In this document: positions 25,977-34,696 of the stretch, piece by piece
Layout: every line of letters begins with the position of its first letter
How positions within the stretch are numbered: position 1 is the first letter of the stretch
Source of the DNA: Mycobacterium sp. E1214
GTDB taxonomy: Bacteria; Actinomycetota; Actinomycetes; Mycobacteriales; Mycobacteriaceae
Assembly: GCF_001666755.1 (NCBI RefSeq)
Contig: NZ_LZJC01000089.1
Span: forward strand, 1-64,000
Direction of reading: 5' to 3'
DNA: 64,000 nt
Made by a program: the position numbers and the translations under genes
The notes under the pieces: model-generated
Told to the model about the DNA's origin: nothing
Seen by the model: the letters and a program-made list of their open reading frames with translations, nothing else
Database searches by the model: none

Positions 25977-28937
25977 ATGACCGAACACTTGCGCGCATAC
26001 AACAGCCTGTGGCAGGTCCGCAGTGACTCATGGTGCCGGCTGGAGGAAGCCGCAGACCGGCTGACCCGCCCGACGACCACCGGTGCCCTCAAGGACAAGT
26101 GGGCCGGGGCCTGCCAAGATCTGCTGAGCCGCCTGAGCACCCTGGAGCCGTATTGGGCCTACCCCGGGGCTCCCCAATTCGCGCGCGTGCAACGCCTTTT
26201 CGCCGGCGGTCAGTATGACAAGTTCGCCCAGGCCGCCGCGCAGATCAACCGCGCGCTGACCACCGAGTCGTATCGGTCGGGCGATGTGGACAACGCCGGT
26301 GCCGACGAGCTCGACATGTTCCCCTCTGACCCGCGCCAGCTGATCGAGCACCAGCCGGCGTCGCAGCGTGACCGCCCCTACTTCGAGGTGCTCGTCGTGG
26401 AGAAGATGACCGAGGACCAGGAGCGGGCGCTGCGCAACGAGGTGCGCAAGTGGCGGCGCCCCGACGACGAATTCGTCTACGAGCTCGTCGTGGTCTCCAG
26501 CGGGGACGAGGCCCTCATCGCGGCGCGGCTCAACGTGAACCTGCAGGCGGTCGTCATCCGGCGGCGCTTCTCCCACCAGTCCACCCGGGACCTGTCGGCG
26601 CTCACGGAATTCGTCGACGCCGCGGTGTCCGACGAACTCAACGACCACCAGACCCCCGAAGAACGCGCGCAGATCCTGGCCGTCGAGCTGGCGAAACTAC
26701 GGCCCGAGCTCGACCTGTACCTGATGACCGAGATCGACGTGGAGGACATCGCCGGGCGGTTGGGCCAGTACTTCCGTCGGGTCTTTCACGCCCGGGAAGG
26801 CATGCTCGAGCTGCACCTGTCGATCCTGCACGGCGTCGCCGCGCGGTACCGCACACCGTTCTTCAGCGCGCTCAAGCAATACAGCCACCGGCCGACCGGC
26901 GTCTTCCACGCCTTGCCGATCTCGCAGGGCAAGTCGATCGTCAACTCGCACTGGATCAAAGACATGGTGGGCTTCTACGGCCTGGACGTGTTCATGGCCG
27001 AGACGTCGGCCACCTGCGGTGGGCTCGATTCACTGCTCGAACCGACCGGCCCGCTGCGCGAGTCGCAGCAGCTCGCCTCGCAGGCCTACGGATCGCGGCA
27101 CACCTACTTCGTCACCAACGGCACGTCGACGGCGAACAAGATCGTCACCCAGGCATTGGTGGCGCCGGGTGACATCGTGCTGCTGGATCGCAACTGCCAC
27201 CAGTCGCATCACTACGGGATGATGCTCGCCGGGGCGAATGTCGTGTACCTGGAGGCATATCCGCTCAACGAGTACTCGATGTACGGCGCCGTGCCGCTGC
27301 GCGAGATCAAGTCCAAGCTGTTGGCGCTCAAACGCGCCGGCAAGCTCGACCGGGTCAAGATGATGTCGCTGACCAACTGCACCTTCGACGGCATCGTCTA
27401 CGACGTCGAACGCGTGATGGAAGAGTGCCTGGCCATCAAGCCCGACCTCGTATTCCTCTGGGACGAAGCCTGGTTCGCGTTCGCACGGTTCCACCCCGTC
27501 TATCGCACGCGCACGGCGATGGCGTCGGCGCGCGCGCTGCGGGAGCGGTTGCAGGACCCGGAGTACCGGCGCCGCCACGAGGAGGAGCTGGCCGGGCAGG
27601 GCGGCGACGAGCCGAGCGACGACGACCTGCTCGAGCGGCGCCTGCGTCCCGACCCGGCGCGGGCGCGGGTCCGCGTCTACGCGACGCAGTCGACGCACAA
27701 GACGCTGACCGCCCTGCGCCAGGGGTCGATGATCCACGTCTTCGACCAGGACTTCGACCAGAAGGTCGCGGAGCCGTTCCACGAGGCCTACATGGCCCAC
27801 ACGTCGACCTCACCGAATTACCAGATCCTGGCGTCGTTGGACCTCGGCCGCCGCCAGGTGGCGCTCGAGGGCGTCGAGCTGGTGCAACGGCAGATCGAGA
27901 ACGCCATGCAGCTGCGCGACGCGATCGACAACCACCCGTTGCTGAGCAAGTACATGCGGTGCCTGCGCACGTCGGACCTGATCCCGGAGGACTTCCGGCC
28001 GTCGGCCATCGCCCAACCGCTGCGCTCGGGGCTGCGAAACATGATGGCGGCGTGGGAGTCCGACGAATTCGTGCTCGACCCGTCGCGGATCACGCTTTAC
28101 ATCGGCCACACCGGTTATGACGGGGACACGTTCAAGCGCCAGCAGCTGATGGACCGCTACGGCATCCAGATCAACAAGACGTCGCGCAACAGCGTGTTGT
28201 TCATGACCAACATCGGCACCACCCGCAGCTCGGTCGCCTTCCTGGTCGAGGTGCTCGTCAACATCGCCCGCGAGCTCGACCAGAACATCTCGGAGATGAG
28301 CCTCGGTGAGCGGGAGCATTTCGAGCGCGCGGTCTACCGGCTTACCGAAATGTCGTTGCCGCTGCCGGATTTCAGCGGCTTCCACCCCGCCTTCCTGGAT
28401 CACTCCGGCTCTCAACCCACGCCCGAGGGCGACGTGCGCCGCGGGTTCTACCTGTCCTACGACGACACCAACTGCGAGTACCTCAGCGGTCAGCAGATCG
28501 AGGAGCGGTTGGACGCCGGCGTGGACGTGGTCTCGGCGACGTACGTGACGCCCTACCCGCCGGGATTCCCGGTACTGGTGCCCGGGCAGGTGTTCAGCCA
28601 CGGCATCCTGCAGTTCATGCGCGACCTCGACACACCCGAAATCCACGGCTATACGCCGAACTTCGGCTATCGGGTGTACACCGAGAAGGCCATCGAGATC
28701 GCGTCGGGTGCGACGGCGGTCGATGATCGGCGCAGCGACGGGGGGCCCGCCGAGCACAAGGCGCCGAAGCGCAAGCCCGGCAAGCGCGGCGGCTCGGGCG
28801 GTGACTCTACCGTGCCCGAGGTGGGGCACGACGAACTGCTCGGGCAGCAACATCCCGGTGATGCGCTCACCACGCCCCCGCCGGGCGGCGGCAACGGCGC
28901 TTCCCGCGTCGGGGCGGCCGAACCCGGCGGCGACTAG
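25977..28937 (+). CDS. adi: PLP-dependent Orn/Lys/Arg decarboxylase (Rv2531c-like)
   Basis: A 986-residue fold-type I decarboxylase closest in layout to the M. tuberculosis protein annotated adi (Rv2531c). An N-terminal region of about 290 residues precedes the PLP domain. That domain carries GTSTANKIVTQALVAPGDIVLLDRNCHQSHHYG, the Asp block LVFLWDEAWFAF and the Schiff-base Lys575 in ATQSTHKTLTAL. The C-terminal domain follows, then a low-complexity basic tail of about 70 residues after VYTEKAIEIASGA. It removes CO2 from a basic amino acid to give a polyamine or diamine; which one is not decided. Its stop overlaps the stop of the convergent PadR gene. Confidence 0.85.
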   Translation: MTEHLRAYNSLWQVRSDSWCRLEEAADRLTRPTTTGALKDKWAGACQDLLSRLSTLEPYWAYPGAPQFARVQRLFAGGQYDKFAQAAAQINRALTTESYRSGDVDNAGADELDMFPSDPRQLIEHQPASQRDRPYFEVLVVEKMTEDQERALRNEVRKWRRPDDEFVYELVVVSSGDEALIAARLNVNLQAVVIRRRFSHQSTRDLSALTEFVDAAVSDELNDHQTPEERAQILAVELAKLRPELDLYLMTEIDVEDIAGRLGQYFRRVFHAREGMLELHLSILHGVAARYRTPFFSALKQYSHRPTGVFHALPISQGKSIVNSHWIKDMVGFYGLDVFMAETSATCGGLDSLLEPTGPLRESQQLASQAYGSRHTYFVTNGTSTANKIVTQALVAPGDIVLLDRNCHQSHHYGMMLAGANVVYLEAYPLNEYSMYGAVPLREIKSKLLALKRAGKLDRVKMMSLTNCTFDGIVYDVERVMEECLAIKPDLVFLWDEAWFAFARFHPVYRTRTAMASARALRERLQDPEYRRRHEEELAGQGGDEPSDDDLLERRLRPDPARARVRVYATQSTHKTLTALRQGSMIHVFDQDFDQKVAEPFHEAYMAHTSTSPNYQILASLDLGRRQVALEGVELVQRQIENAMQLRDAIDNHPLLSKYMRCLRTSDLIPEDFRPSAIAQPLRSGLRNMMAAWESDEFVLDPSRITLYIGHTGYDGDTFKRQQLMDRYGIQINKTSRNSVLFMTNIGTTRSSVAFLVEVLVNIARELDQNISEMSLGEREHFERAVYRLTEMSLPLPDFSGFHPAFLDHSGSQPTPEGDVRRGFYLSYDDTNCEYLSGQQIEERLDAGVDVVSATYVTPYPPGFPVLVPGQVFSHGILQFMRDLDTPEIHGYTPNFGYRVYTEKAIEIASGATAVDDRRSDGGPAEHKAPKRKPGKRGGSGGDSTVPEVGHDELLGQQHPGDALTTPPPGGGNGASRVGAAEPGGD

Positions 28938-29491
28938 CGGTCCCGGCGCCGCTCGAGGATCGGCAGCACTCGCTCGGCCCACCGAATGTTTTCCTGCTCC
29001 AACGCGATTCCGCGCAGCAGGGTCAGGTAGGGACCCACCCGCTCGGCGTGCGCCAGGTAGTCGTCTTCGGCGCGGTCCTCGAGCAGGCGTGTCCGCAACC
29101 GCTCGTAGCGGTGCAGTTTTGCTGTCGCCCGGTGCAGTCGCTCCCGCACAAAAGTGACGATGGCGCCCGCGTCGCCGGCATCGGATGCCTGAACCTTGAT
29201 CATCAGTTCGTCCCGAATGACCGACGCCCGAGGCGCCTTGGCCGTGAACTGCGCGATCGCGTCGCGGCCCGCGTCGGTCAGGGAGAACATGCGCTTGTTC
29301 GGTCGGCGTTCCTGCTGCACGACCCGGGCCTCGACGAGACCCTGTGCGGCCAGCCGGTCGAGTTCGCGGTAGAGCTGTTGCGGGGTGGCCATCCAGAAGT
29401 TGGCGACCGAGGCGTCGAAGCCTTTGGCCAGGTCGTAGCCGGACGCCTCGCCCTCGAGCAGGGCGGCCAGGACGGCGTCACGCAGCGACAC
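28934..29491 (-). CDS. PadR-family transcriptional regulator
   Basis: A 185-residue regulator. The winged helix is SLRDAVLAALLEGEASGYDLAKGFDASVANFWMATPQQLYRELDRLAAQGLVEARVV, and the C-terminal part is a long helical dimerisation region (VRERLHRATAKLHRYERLRTRLL), typical of PadR with a PF10400 tail. The GTG at 29491 is favoured; a TTG at 29521 would add ten residues. It is divergent from the NTF2-like gene at 29609, and the 117 bp between hold several repeats that may be its binding sites. Its stop overlaps that of adi. Confidence 0.87.
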   Translation of the reverse strand: MSLRDAVLAALLEGEASGYDLAKGFDASVANFWMATPQQLYRELDRLAAQGLVEARVVQQERRPNKRMFSLTDAGRDAIAQFTAKAPRASVIRDELMIKVQASDAGDAGAIVTFVRERLHRATAKLHRYERLRTRLLEDRAEDDYLAHAERVGPYLTLLRGIALEQENIRWAERVLPILERRRDR

Positions 29492-29510
29492 CGGCGAAGA
29501 ATACCCCGAG

Positions 29511-29596
29511 ATAGTCAACAAAGTGATTAATCACCCTATGGACAGCTGTCAGCGACCGAGCTAGTGTCAGGCTCGACTATTCAACAAATTGACTAT
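29511..29596. promoter_or_regulatory. Probable PadR operator region between divergent genes
   Basis: Three copies of GACTAT are visible: as ATAGTC at 29511-29516, and directly at 29575-29580 and 29591-29596. The outer two, read with neighbours, are ATAGTCAA and TTGACTAT, exact inverted repeats. Between them lies a perfect 12-bp palindrome, GTGATTAATCAC (29523-29534). The location between the PadR gene and its divergent neighbour makes autoregulation likely, but binding is inferred. Confidence 0.45.
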
Positions 29597-29608
29597 GCGA
29601 GGTTCCTG

Positions 29609-30034
29609 ATGCATCCCTTCCGCAAAGCCGTCGAAGAACGCGACGAGACTCGCATCCAGGCTTTGCTGGCCGACGACGTGGTGTTCACCAGCCCGGTGGC
29701 CTTCAAGCCGTACGTCGGGAAGCCGATCACGGCCGCGATCCTGCGAGGCGTGCTGCGGGTCTTCGAGGACTTCCGCTATGTGCGCGAGATCCGCGACGCC
29801 GGCGGCCGCGACCACGCGTTCGTGTTCGAAACCGGCATCGCCGGCGCGCCGGGCGTTCGCGTCACCGGCTGCGACTTCCTGCACTTCGACGACGACGGGC
29901 TGATCGACGACTTCATGGTGATGGTGCGGCCGCTGTCGGGCGCGACGGCGCTGTCCACCGCGATGGGGGCGCAATTCGAGCGGATCCAGCAAGAGGCGGT
30001 CCTGTTGGCCGAGCAGTTCAGCGGCGCGTCATAG
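29609..30034 (+). CDS. NTF2-like (SnoaL-type) protein
   Basis: A 141-residue alpha+beta barrel protein beginning MHPFRKAVEERDETRIQALLADDVVFTSPVAFKPYVGKPITAAILRGV. It is followed by the beta sheet GRDHAFVFETGIAGAPGVRVTGCDFLHFDDDGLIDDFMVMVRPL. Members are isomerases, hydrolases or ligand carriers. The ATG at 29609 is chosen because upstream residues in the same frame overlap the likely operator. It is followed two bases later by the F420-type oxidoreductase, so the two are certainly co-transcribed and probably act on related substrates. The PadR protein may control both. Confidence 0.8.
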   Translation: MHPFRKAVEERDETRIQALLADDVVFTSPVAFKPYVGKPITAAILRGVLRVFEDFRYVREIRDAGGRDHAFVFETGIAGAPGVRVTGCDFLHFDDDGLIDDFMVMVRPLSGATALSTAMGAQFERIQQEAVLLAEQFSGAS

Positions 30035-30036
30035 TA

Positions 30037-31080
30037 ATGACCATGCGAATCGGTTTGGGCATCAATTACGCGGGCGGATTCAAGGATGTGGCCGCGGAAG
30101 TCGCCGACCTCGAGCACGCCGGGCTGGACATCGTGTTCGTGCCGGAGGCGTATTCGTTCGACGCGGTCAGCGCGCTCGGGTATCTCGCCGCCAGCACCGA
30201 ACGAGTGGGGTTGGCGTCGGGCATCCTGCAGCTCTACACCCGCACCCCCACGCTGACGGCGATGACCGCGGCCGGCTTGGACTACGTCTCCGACGGTCGG
30301 TTCACCCTCGGCCTGGGCGCGTCCGGGCCGCAGGTGATCGAGGGTTTCCACGGTGTGCCCTATGACGCCCCGATCGGCCGCACGCGCGAGGTGATCGACA
30401 TCTGCCGCCAGGTGTGGCGGCGCGAGACCGTCAAGCACGAGGGCACGCACTACACCATTCCGCTGCCCGCGGGGCAGGGAACCGGGCTGGGCAAACCTCT
30501 CAAGCTCATCAATAAGCCGGTGCGCGAACGGATTCCGGTTTTGGTGGCCGCGCTGGGGCCCAAGAACGTCGAATTGGCGGCCGAGATCGCCGAGGGTTGG
30601 CAGCCGATCTTCTTCCTGCCGGAAAAGGCCCACGACGTGTGGGGTCAGGCGCTGGCCGACGGCCGGGCCAAGCGCGACCCGGCGCTGGGTGAGCTCGACG
30701 TGTTCGCCGGGCCCGTGCTGGCCATCGGTGAAAACGTCGAGCCACTGCGGGAATTCGTCAAACCGCACCTGGCGCTCTACATCGGCGGGATGGGCGCCAA
30801 GGGCAAGAACTTCTACCACGCGTTGGCGACCAAATACGGCTATGGCCCGCAGGCCGACCGGATCCAGGAGCTCTACCTGGCCGGCGACAAGGAGGGCGCC
30901 GCCAAGGTCGTTCCCGACGAATTGGTGCGTGACGTGAACCTGATCGGCAGCCGCGAGTTCGTCAGGGAGCGGTTGGCGGCGTTCCGCGAGGCGGGGGTCA
31001 CCACGCTCAACGTGTCACCCATCGCCGAGACGTCGGCCGAGCGCGTCAAGCTGATCGAGACTCTGCGCGGCCTGATCTAG
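30037..31080 (+). CDS. LLM-class F420-dependent oxidoreductase (Rv3520c-like)
   Basis: A 347-residue luciferase-like protein beginning MTMRIGLGINYAGGFKDVAAEVADLEHAGLDIVFVPEAYSFD. Blocks LASGILQLYTRTPTLTAMTAAGLDYVSDGRFTLGLGASGPQVIEGFHGVPYD and IPVLVAALGPKNVELAAEIAEGWQPIFFLPEKA are close to the M. tuberculosis Rv3520c type, thought to use coenzyme F420. The start may be the ATG at 30037 or the one at 30043. It follows the NTF2-like gene without a gap. Its stop overlaps the stop of the convergent MFS gene. Substrate unknown. Confidence 0.87.
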   Translation: MTMRIGLGINYAGGFKDVAAEVADLEHAGLDIVFVPEAYSFDAVSALGYLAASTERVGLASGILQLYTRTPTLTAMTAAGLDYVSDGRFTLGLGASGPQVIEGFHGVPYDAPIGRTREVIDICRQVWRRETVKHEGTHYTIPLPAGQGTGLGKPLKLINKPVRERIPVLVAALGPKNVELAAEIAEGWQPIFFLPEKAHDVWGQALADGRAKRDPALGELDVFAGPVLAIGENVEPLREFVKPHLALYIGGMGAKGKNFYHALATKYGYGPQADRIQELYLAGDKEGAAKVVPDELVRDVNLIGSREFVRERLAAFREAGVTTLNVSPIAETSAERVKLIETLRGLI

Positions 31081-32300
31081 CGGGCCGCTTGCCGGTGTCG
31101 ATCCCGGCGTAGCCGCAGCGCGCGGGCGACGGCCGCGACCAGGGCGAGCACCGCCATCACACCCAGGATCCAGGCGGAGACCGGCGCGCTCGTGGTCGCC
31201 AGGACCAGCGGTAGCCCGAAGCCGAGGTAGGTCACCACGTAGAACAGCCCGGTGAGCGCGCCGCGAAGGTGCTGCGGGGCGGCGGCCTCCAAGTCGATCA
31301 GGCCCTCGCGCAGGCACAGCCCCGACGCGCAGCCCAAGACGAGCAACAGCGGCAGGCCCAGCGCCGGCGTCAGGCCGGGCGGCGCCGCCGCGGTGACCGC
31401 GTAGCCGAGCGCGGCCAGCACGGCGCCGGCGGTTCCCGTCCGCGGCCCCCACCGCAGGGCGCGGGCCACCACCTGGACGACGCCGCTGATGCCGTTGACC
31501 AACAGCGTCGCGACGCCCGCGGCGATCGGCGCCGCGAGGGTGGTGTGAATGCGGCCCGGGATGGTGACGAAACCCAGGGTGGCCGAGGCAAACACCCACG
31601 GTGCCAGCGGCATCGCCCAACTCAGGGCGCGTGCGGTGCCCTGCGGGGCCGCCGGTGCCGGGCCCTCCGACATCTCCGGGACCGCCGGGGCCGCCGGCGC
31701 CGCCGCGGCGGGCTGCGCCGTCGCGGCGGTCAGGGCCGCCGCCAGCATGACGATGCCGGCGGCGACCCCGAAGGACAGCCGGACACCCGACCCGCCGGCC
31801 CAGGCGATGAGGCCGCCGGCGAACGGGCCGATGGCGAACCCGGCGGTCAGCACCGCCCCGGCCGTCGCCGCGCCCGCCGCCCCACGCAGGTCCGACGCCC
31901 ACGCGGTGCAGGAGCTGACCGCCAGGCCGACCCCGACTCCCACGATCAGCCGGCCCGCCAACAGGACGCCGGTCTCCTGGGAAACCAGCATCGCCGCCGT
32001 CCCGGCCAGCGTCGCCGCGGCGCCCGCCAGCGCCAGTGGCCGGCGTCCGATCGCGTCCGAGACGCGCCCACCGACCAGCAGCCCGGGAAGCAAGCCCACC
32101 GCATAGATGCCGAAGATCGCGTCCAGCGTCGTCGTGGACAGGTGCTGGCGATCGCTGATGACGGGCATCAGACCGACGAAGTGGTTGGCCACCCAGCCCG
32201 TCGCCAGCAGCAGGGCCAGGACGCACGCGAACAACCCCCGGTCACCGGCGGCCTGCGATACCGGCCGACGGTCGCGGCCCGTCACAGCATTCGACGTCAC
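31077..32300 (-). CDS. MFS transporter
   Basis: A 407-residue 12-helix transporter. Helix 1 is LFACVLALLLATGWVANHFVGLMP; the A loop between helices 2 and 3 is VGGRVSDAIGRRPLAL; and helix 5 is GFAIGPFAGGLIAWAGG. The central loop (AAAAPAAPAVPEMSEGPAPAAPQ) is Pro/Ala-rich. The GTG at 32300 is chosen because GGAGGGGCGAATCG lies directly before it. An upstream extension in the same frame is Arg/Cys-rich and not membrane-like. The substrate is unknown. It converges on the F420-type gene with overlapping stops. Confidence 0.83.
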   Translation of the reverse strand: MTSNAVTGRDRRPVSQAAGDRGLFACVLALLLATGWVANHFVGLMPVISDRQHLSTTTLDAIFGIYAVGLLPGLLVGGRVSDAIGRRPLALAGAAATLAGTAAMLVSQETGVLLAGRLIVGVGVGLAVSSCTAWASDLRGAAGAATAGAVLTAGFAIGPFAGGLIAWAGGSGVRLSFGVAAGIVMLAAALTAATAQPAAAAPAAPAVPEMSEGPAPAAPQGTARALSWAMPLAPWVFASATLGFVTIPGRIHTTLAAPIAAGVATLLVNGISGVVQVVARALRWGPRTGTAGAVLAALGYAVTAAAPPGLTPALGLPLLLVLGCASGLCLREGLIDLEAAAPQHLRGALTGLFYVVTYLGFGLPLVLATTSAPVSAWILGVMAVLALVAAVARALRLRRDRHRQAAR

Positions 32301-32517
32301 CGATTCGCCCCTCCACTTTCGTGCCGACGCAGTACAACGCGACGCCGCCCCGGTACTTATTCCCGCCAGGCGGCGCGCCATGCACCGGCGACGCCGCAGC
32401 CGCCCTGCGACGGGGGCGCTGCAAACTCCAAGCGGCCGTGGGCACGTCACGTTCTCGGGTTTGAAACCAACCGATTTGGTGTACTGATACCACTACTCGG
32501 ACCCAGGAAGGCAAACG

Positions 32518-32796
32518 ATGAAGCAAATTGCGGCCGCCGCGCTCGCGATCGCGGTCATGCTGTCCAGCGCGTGTTCGGCTTCCCAGATCGTCAACACCGG
32601 CGGCGACACCAAGTGCAAAGACTTCACCTCGCAGGACGAGAAGAAGCAGAACGACGAAGTGAGCAAGATGCTTAAGGACAAGAGCGGCGCAGATCCCACC
32701 AACGTGGAGATCTCGGCGACGCGGCTGTCCGCGACGACCTACTGCCAGACCCTCGGCAAGCCGGACAGCAAAATCTCCGAAGCCCCCCACGGCTGA
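32518..32796 (+). CDS. Small lipoprotein, HdeA-like
   Basis: A 92-residue exported protein. The signal peptide MKQIAAAALAIAVMLSSAC ends in a lipobox (LSSAC), so the mature protein would begin at Cys19 and be anchored in the cell envelope. The mature part, with KCKDFTSQDEKKQNDEV and a second cysteine in TTYCQTLGK, has the C-x-D-F-x3-DE pattern and cysteine spacing of HdeA-type acid-stress chaperones. I infer that resemblance; it is not a proven match. It has a good ribosome binding site (CAGGAAGG) and stands alone before the ABC transporter. Confidence 0.7.
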   Translation: MKQIAAAALAIAVMLSSACSASQIVNTGGDTKCKDFTSQDEKKQNDEVSKMLKDKSGADPTNVEISATRLSATTYCQTLGKPDSKISEAPHG

Positions 32797-32856
32797 GCGC
32801 GCGCAGCCGTTTTAATCTCGCCTAGCCCAAATCTGGTGACCGGCGGTCACGGTTCC

Positions 32857-32862
32857 TAAGCT
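32857..32862 (+). promoter_or_regulatory. Predicted -10 element of a leaderless promoter
   Basis: TAAGCT matches TANNNT, and its final T is seven bases before the G of the GTG start at 32869, placing the transcription start on the start codon. It would drive the ABC transporter operon. Inferred from spacing only. Confidence 0.5.
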
Positions 32863-32868
32863 GCGCGG

Positions 32869-33684
32869 GTGATGTCGACCAGTCCCGCGCCGGCACGGGT
32901 GTCGCTGCGCGGGGTCGACCGGACCTACGGGAGCCACGCGGTCCTGCATCAGGTCGACCTCGACATCGAGCCGGGCGAGGTCGTCGCGCTTCTCGGGGCG
33001 TCGGGTAGCGGCAAATCGACGCTGCTGCGCCTCATCGCGGGCCTCGATCAGCCGAGCGGCGGGCGCATCGAGATCGACGGCCGCGGCGTGCGCGGCATCG
33101 ACCCGCGCTGCGCCGTGGTGTTTCAAGAGCCGCGCCTGCTGCCGTGGCGGTCGCTGGCCGGCAACGTCGAATTCGGCCTGGCGCCGGGCACACCACGCGC
33201 CGGCGGCTCCGACGACGTCCGGCACTGGCTGGACGTCGTGGGTCTGACCCCGTTCCGGGACCACTATCCGCGCCAGGTGTCGGGCGGCATGGCCCAGCGG
33301 GCCGGCCTGGCGCGAGCCCTGGCCCGCCGCCCCGGTGTCTTGCTGCTGGACGAACCGCTCGCCGCCCTGGACGCCCTGACGCGCTTGCGCATGCAGGATC
33401 TGCTCGACGCGGTGCAGCAGGAGGCGGGCACCACCACGGTGCTGGTCACCCATGACGTCGACGAGGCGGTGATCCTCGCCGACCGCGTGCTGATCCTGCG
33501 CGCCGACGAAACCGGCGGCGCCGGCATCGCGGCGACATACGACGTGGCGATCCCCAAACCGCGCGACCGCGGCGACCCGCGGCTCACCGCGCTGCGCGAG
33601 CGGCTACTCGACGAGCTCGGGGTGCCCCGCCGCGGCAGCGACAACGTCAGATCCGCCGTCGCAGAGGAGACGCAAGCATGGTGA
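32869..33684 (+). CDS. ABC transporter ATPase, sulfonate/nitrate/taurine type
   Basis: A 271-residue ATPase of the SsuB/TauB/NrtD class. Walker A is LLGASGSGKSTLL, the Q loop is VFQEPRLLPWRSLAGNVEFGL, the signature is VSGGMAQRAGLARAL, Walker B is VLLLDEPLAALDALTR, and the switch His is in VTHDVDEA. The QEPRLLPW sequence is typical of importers for organosulfur or nitrate anions. The next gene starts inside its 3' end (33678), so the three genes form one operon. The start is the GTG at 32869, matching a predicted leaderless promoter. Confidence 0.9.
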   Translation: MMSTSPAPARVSLRGVDRTYGSHAVLHQVDLDIEPGEVVALLGASGSGKSTLLRLIAGLDQPSGGRIEIDGRGVRGIDPRCAVVFQEPRLLPWRSLAGNVEFGLAPGTPRAGGSDDVRHWLDVVGLTPFRDHYPRQVSGGMAQRAGLARALARRPGVLLLDEPLAALDALTRLRMQDLLDAVQQEAGTTTVLVTHDVDEAVILADRVLILRADETGGAGIAATYDVAIPKPRDRGDPRLTALRERLLDELGVPRRGSDNVRSAVAEETQAW

Positions 33685-34661
33685 CAGGCCGCCCCGGCCG
33701 GCGAGCTCGACTGGCCTCGATCGCGGTGAGCGCGGGCGTGATCGCCGCGGCCGGCTGCGGATCGCACTCGGGCAGCTCCGCCGGTAAGGACATCCACCTC
33801 GACTACGCCTATTACAGCCCGCTGAGCCTGGTGGTCCGCGACCAGCACCTACTGGAGAACCGCGGCTACAACGTCACGTGGGTGCTCTCGGCCGGCAGCA
33901 ATAAAGCCAATGAGGGCCTGCGGTCCAAGGCGCTCGACGTCGGGTCGACCGCCGGCTCGGCCGCGCTGGTCGCGCGCGCCAACGGGTCGCCGATCAAGAG
34001 CATCGACCTCTACGCCGGTGGCGAGTGGACGGCGCTGCTGGTGACCAAGAACTCGCCCATCAACACCGTCGCCGATCTCAAGGGCAAGAAGGTTGCCGTC
34101 ACCAAGGGCACCGACCCCTACTTCTTCCTCCTGCAATCGCTTGCGACCGCGGGCCTTTCGCCGAACGACATCGAGATCGTGAACCTGCAGCACGCCGACG
34201 GCAAGACCGCCCTGGAGCGCGGCAACGTCGACGCGTGGTCCGGGTTGGATCCGTTCATCGCCGAGACGATTCAGCAATCGGGCTCGCGTTTCATCTACCG
34301 CAACCCGAGCTTCAACAGCTACGGGTTTCTCAACGCCCGGGAGGATTTCATCGCCGCCCACCCCGATGCGGTGCAGGCGGTTGTCAACAGCTACGAGGAG
34401 GCCCGCAAGTGGGCGAAGGCGCATCCCGATCAACTGGCAGCGTTGCTGGCCTCGCAGGCGAACATCCCGCTCAGCGTGGCGCAGGAGGAACTGACGCGGA
34501 CCCTGGTGGACATCAACCCGGTGCCGGGGGACGCGCAGCGGGCGGTGCTGACCAAGGTGGAGCCGTTGGCGGTGGCCGACTCCGACATCAAATCCGACGA
34601 CGCCGGCAACAACGCGCTGAACACGCTGATCGAGCCGAAGTACATCCTGCAGGCGCACTGA
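33678..34661 (+). CDS. ABC transporter substrate-binding lipoprotein (SsuA-like)
   Basis: A 327-residue binding protein. The signal peptide ends with IAAAGC, a lipobox, so it is probably anchored to the outer face of the membrane. The mature part starts DIHLDYAYYSPLSLVVRDQHLLENRGYNVTWVLSAGSNKANEGL, continues with LDVGSTAGSAALVARANGSPIKSI, and has the NMT1/SsuA-type block GKKVAVTKGTDPYFFLLQSLATAGLSPNDIEIVNL. Members bind aliphatic sulfonates, taurine or nitrate. The ATG at 33678 overlaps the ATPase stop. Confidence 0.88.
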   Translation: MVTGRPGRRARLASIAVSAGVIAAAGCGSHSGSSAGKDIHLDYAYYSPLSLVVRDQHLLENRGYNVTWVLSAGSNKANEGLRSKALDVGSTAGSAALVARANGSPIKSIDLYAGGEWTALLVTKNSPINTVADLKGKKVAVTKGTDPYFFLLQSLATAGLSPNDIEIVNLQHADGKTALERGNVDAWSGLDPFIAETIQQSGSRFIYRNPSFNSYGFLNAREDFIAAHPDAVQAVVNSYEEARKWAKAHPDQLAALLASQANIPLSVAQEELTRTLVDINPVPGDAQRAVLTKVEPLAVADSDIKSDDAGNNALNTLIEPKYILQAH

Positions 34662-34696
34662 CCGCGGGCTCGGCGCGGCTGGGGCGGCTGCGGCGG

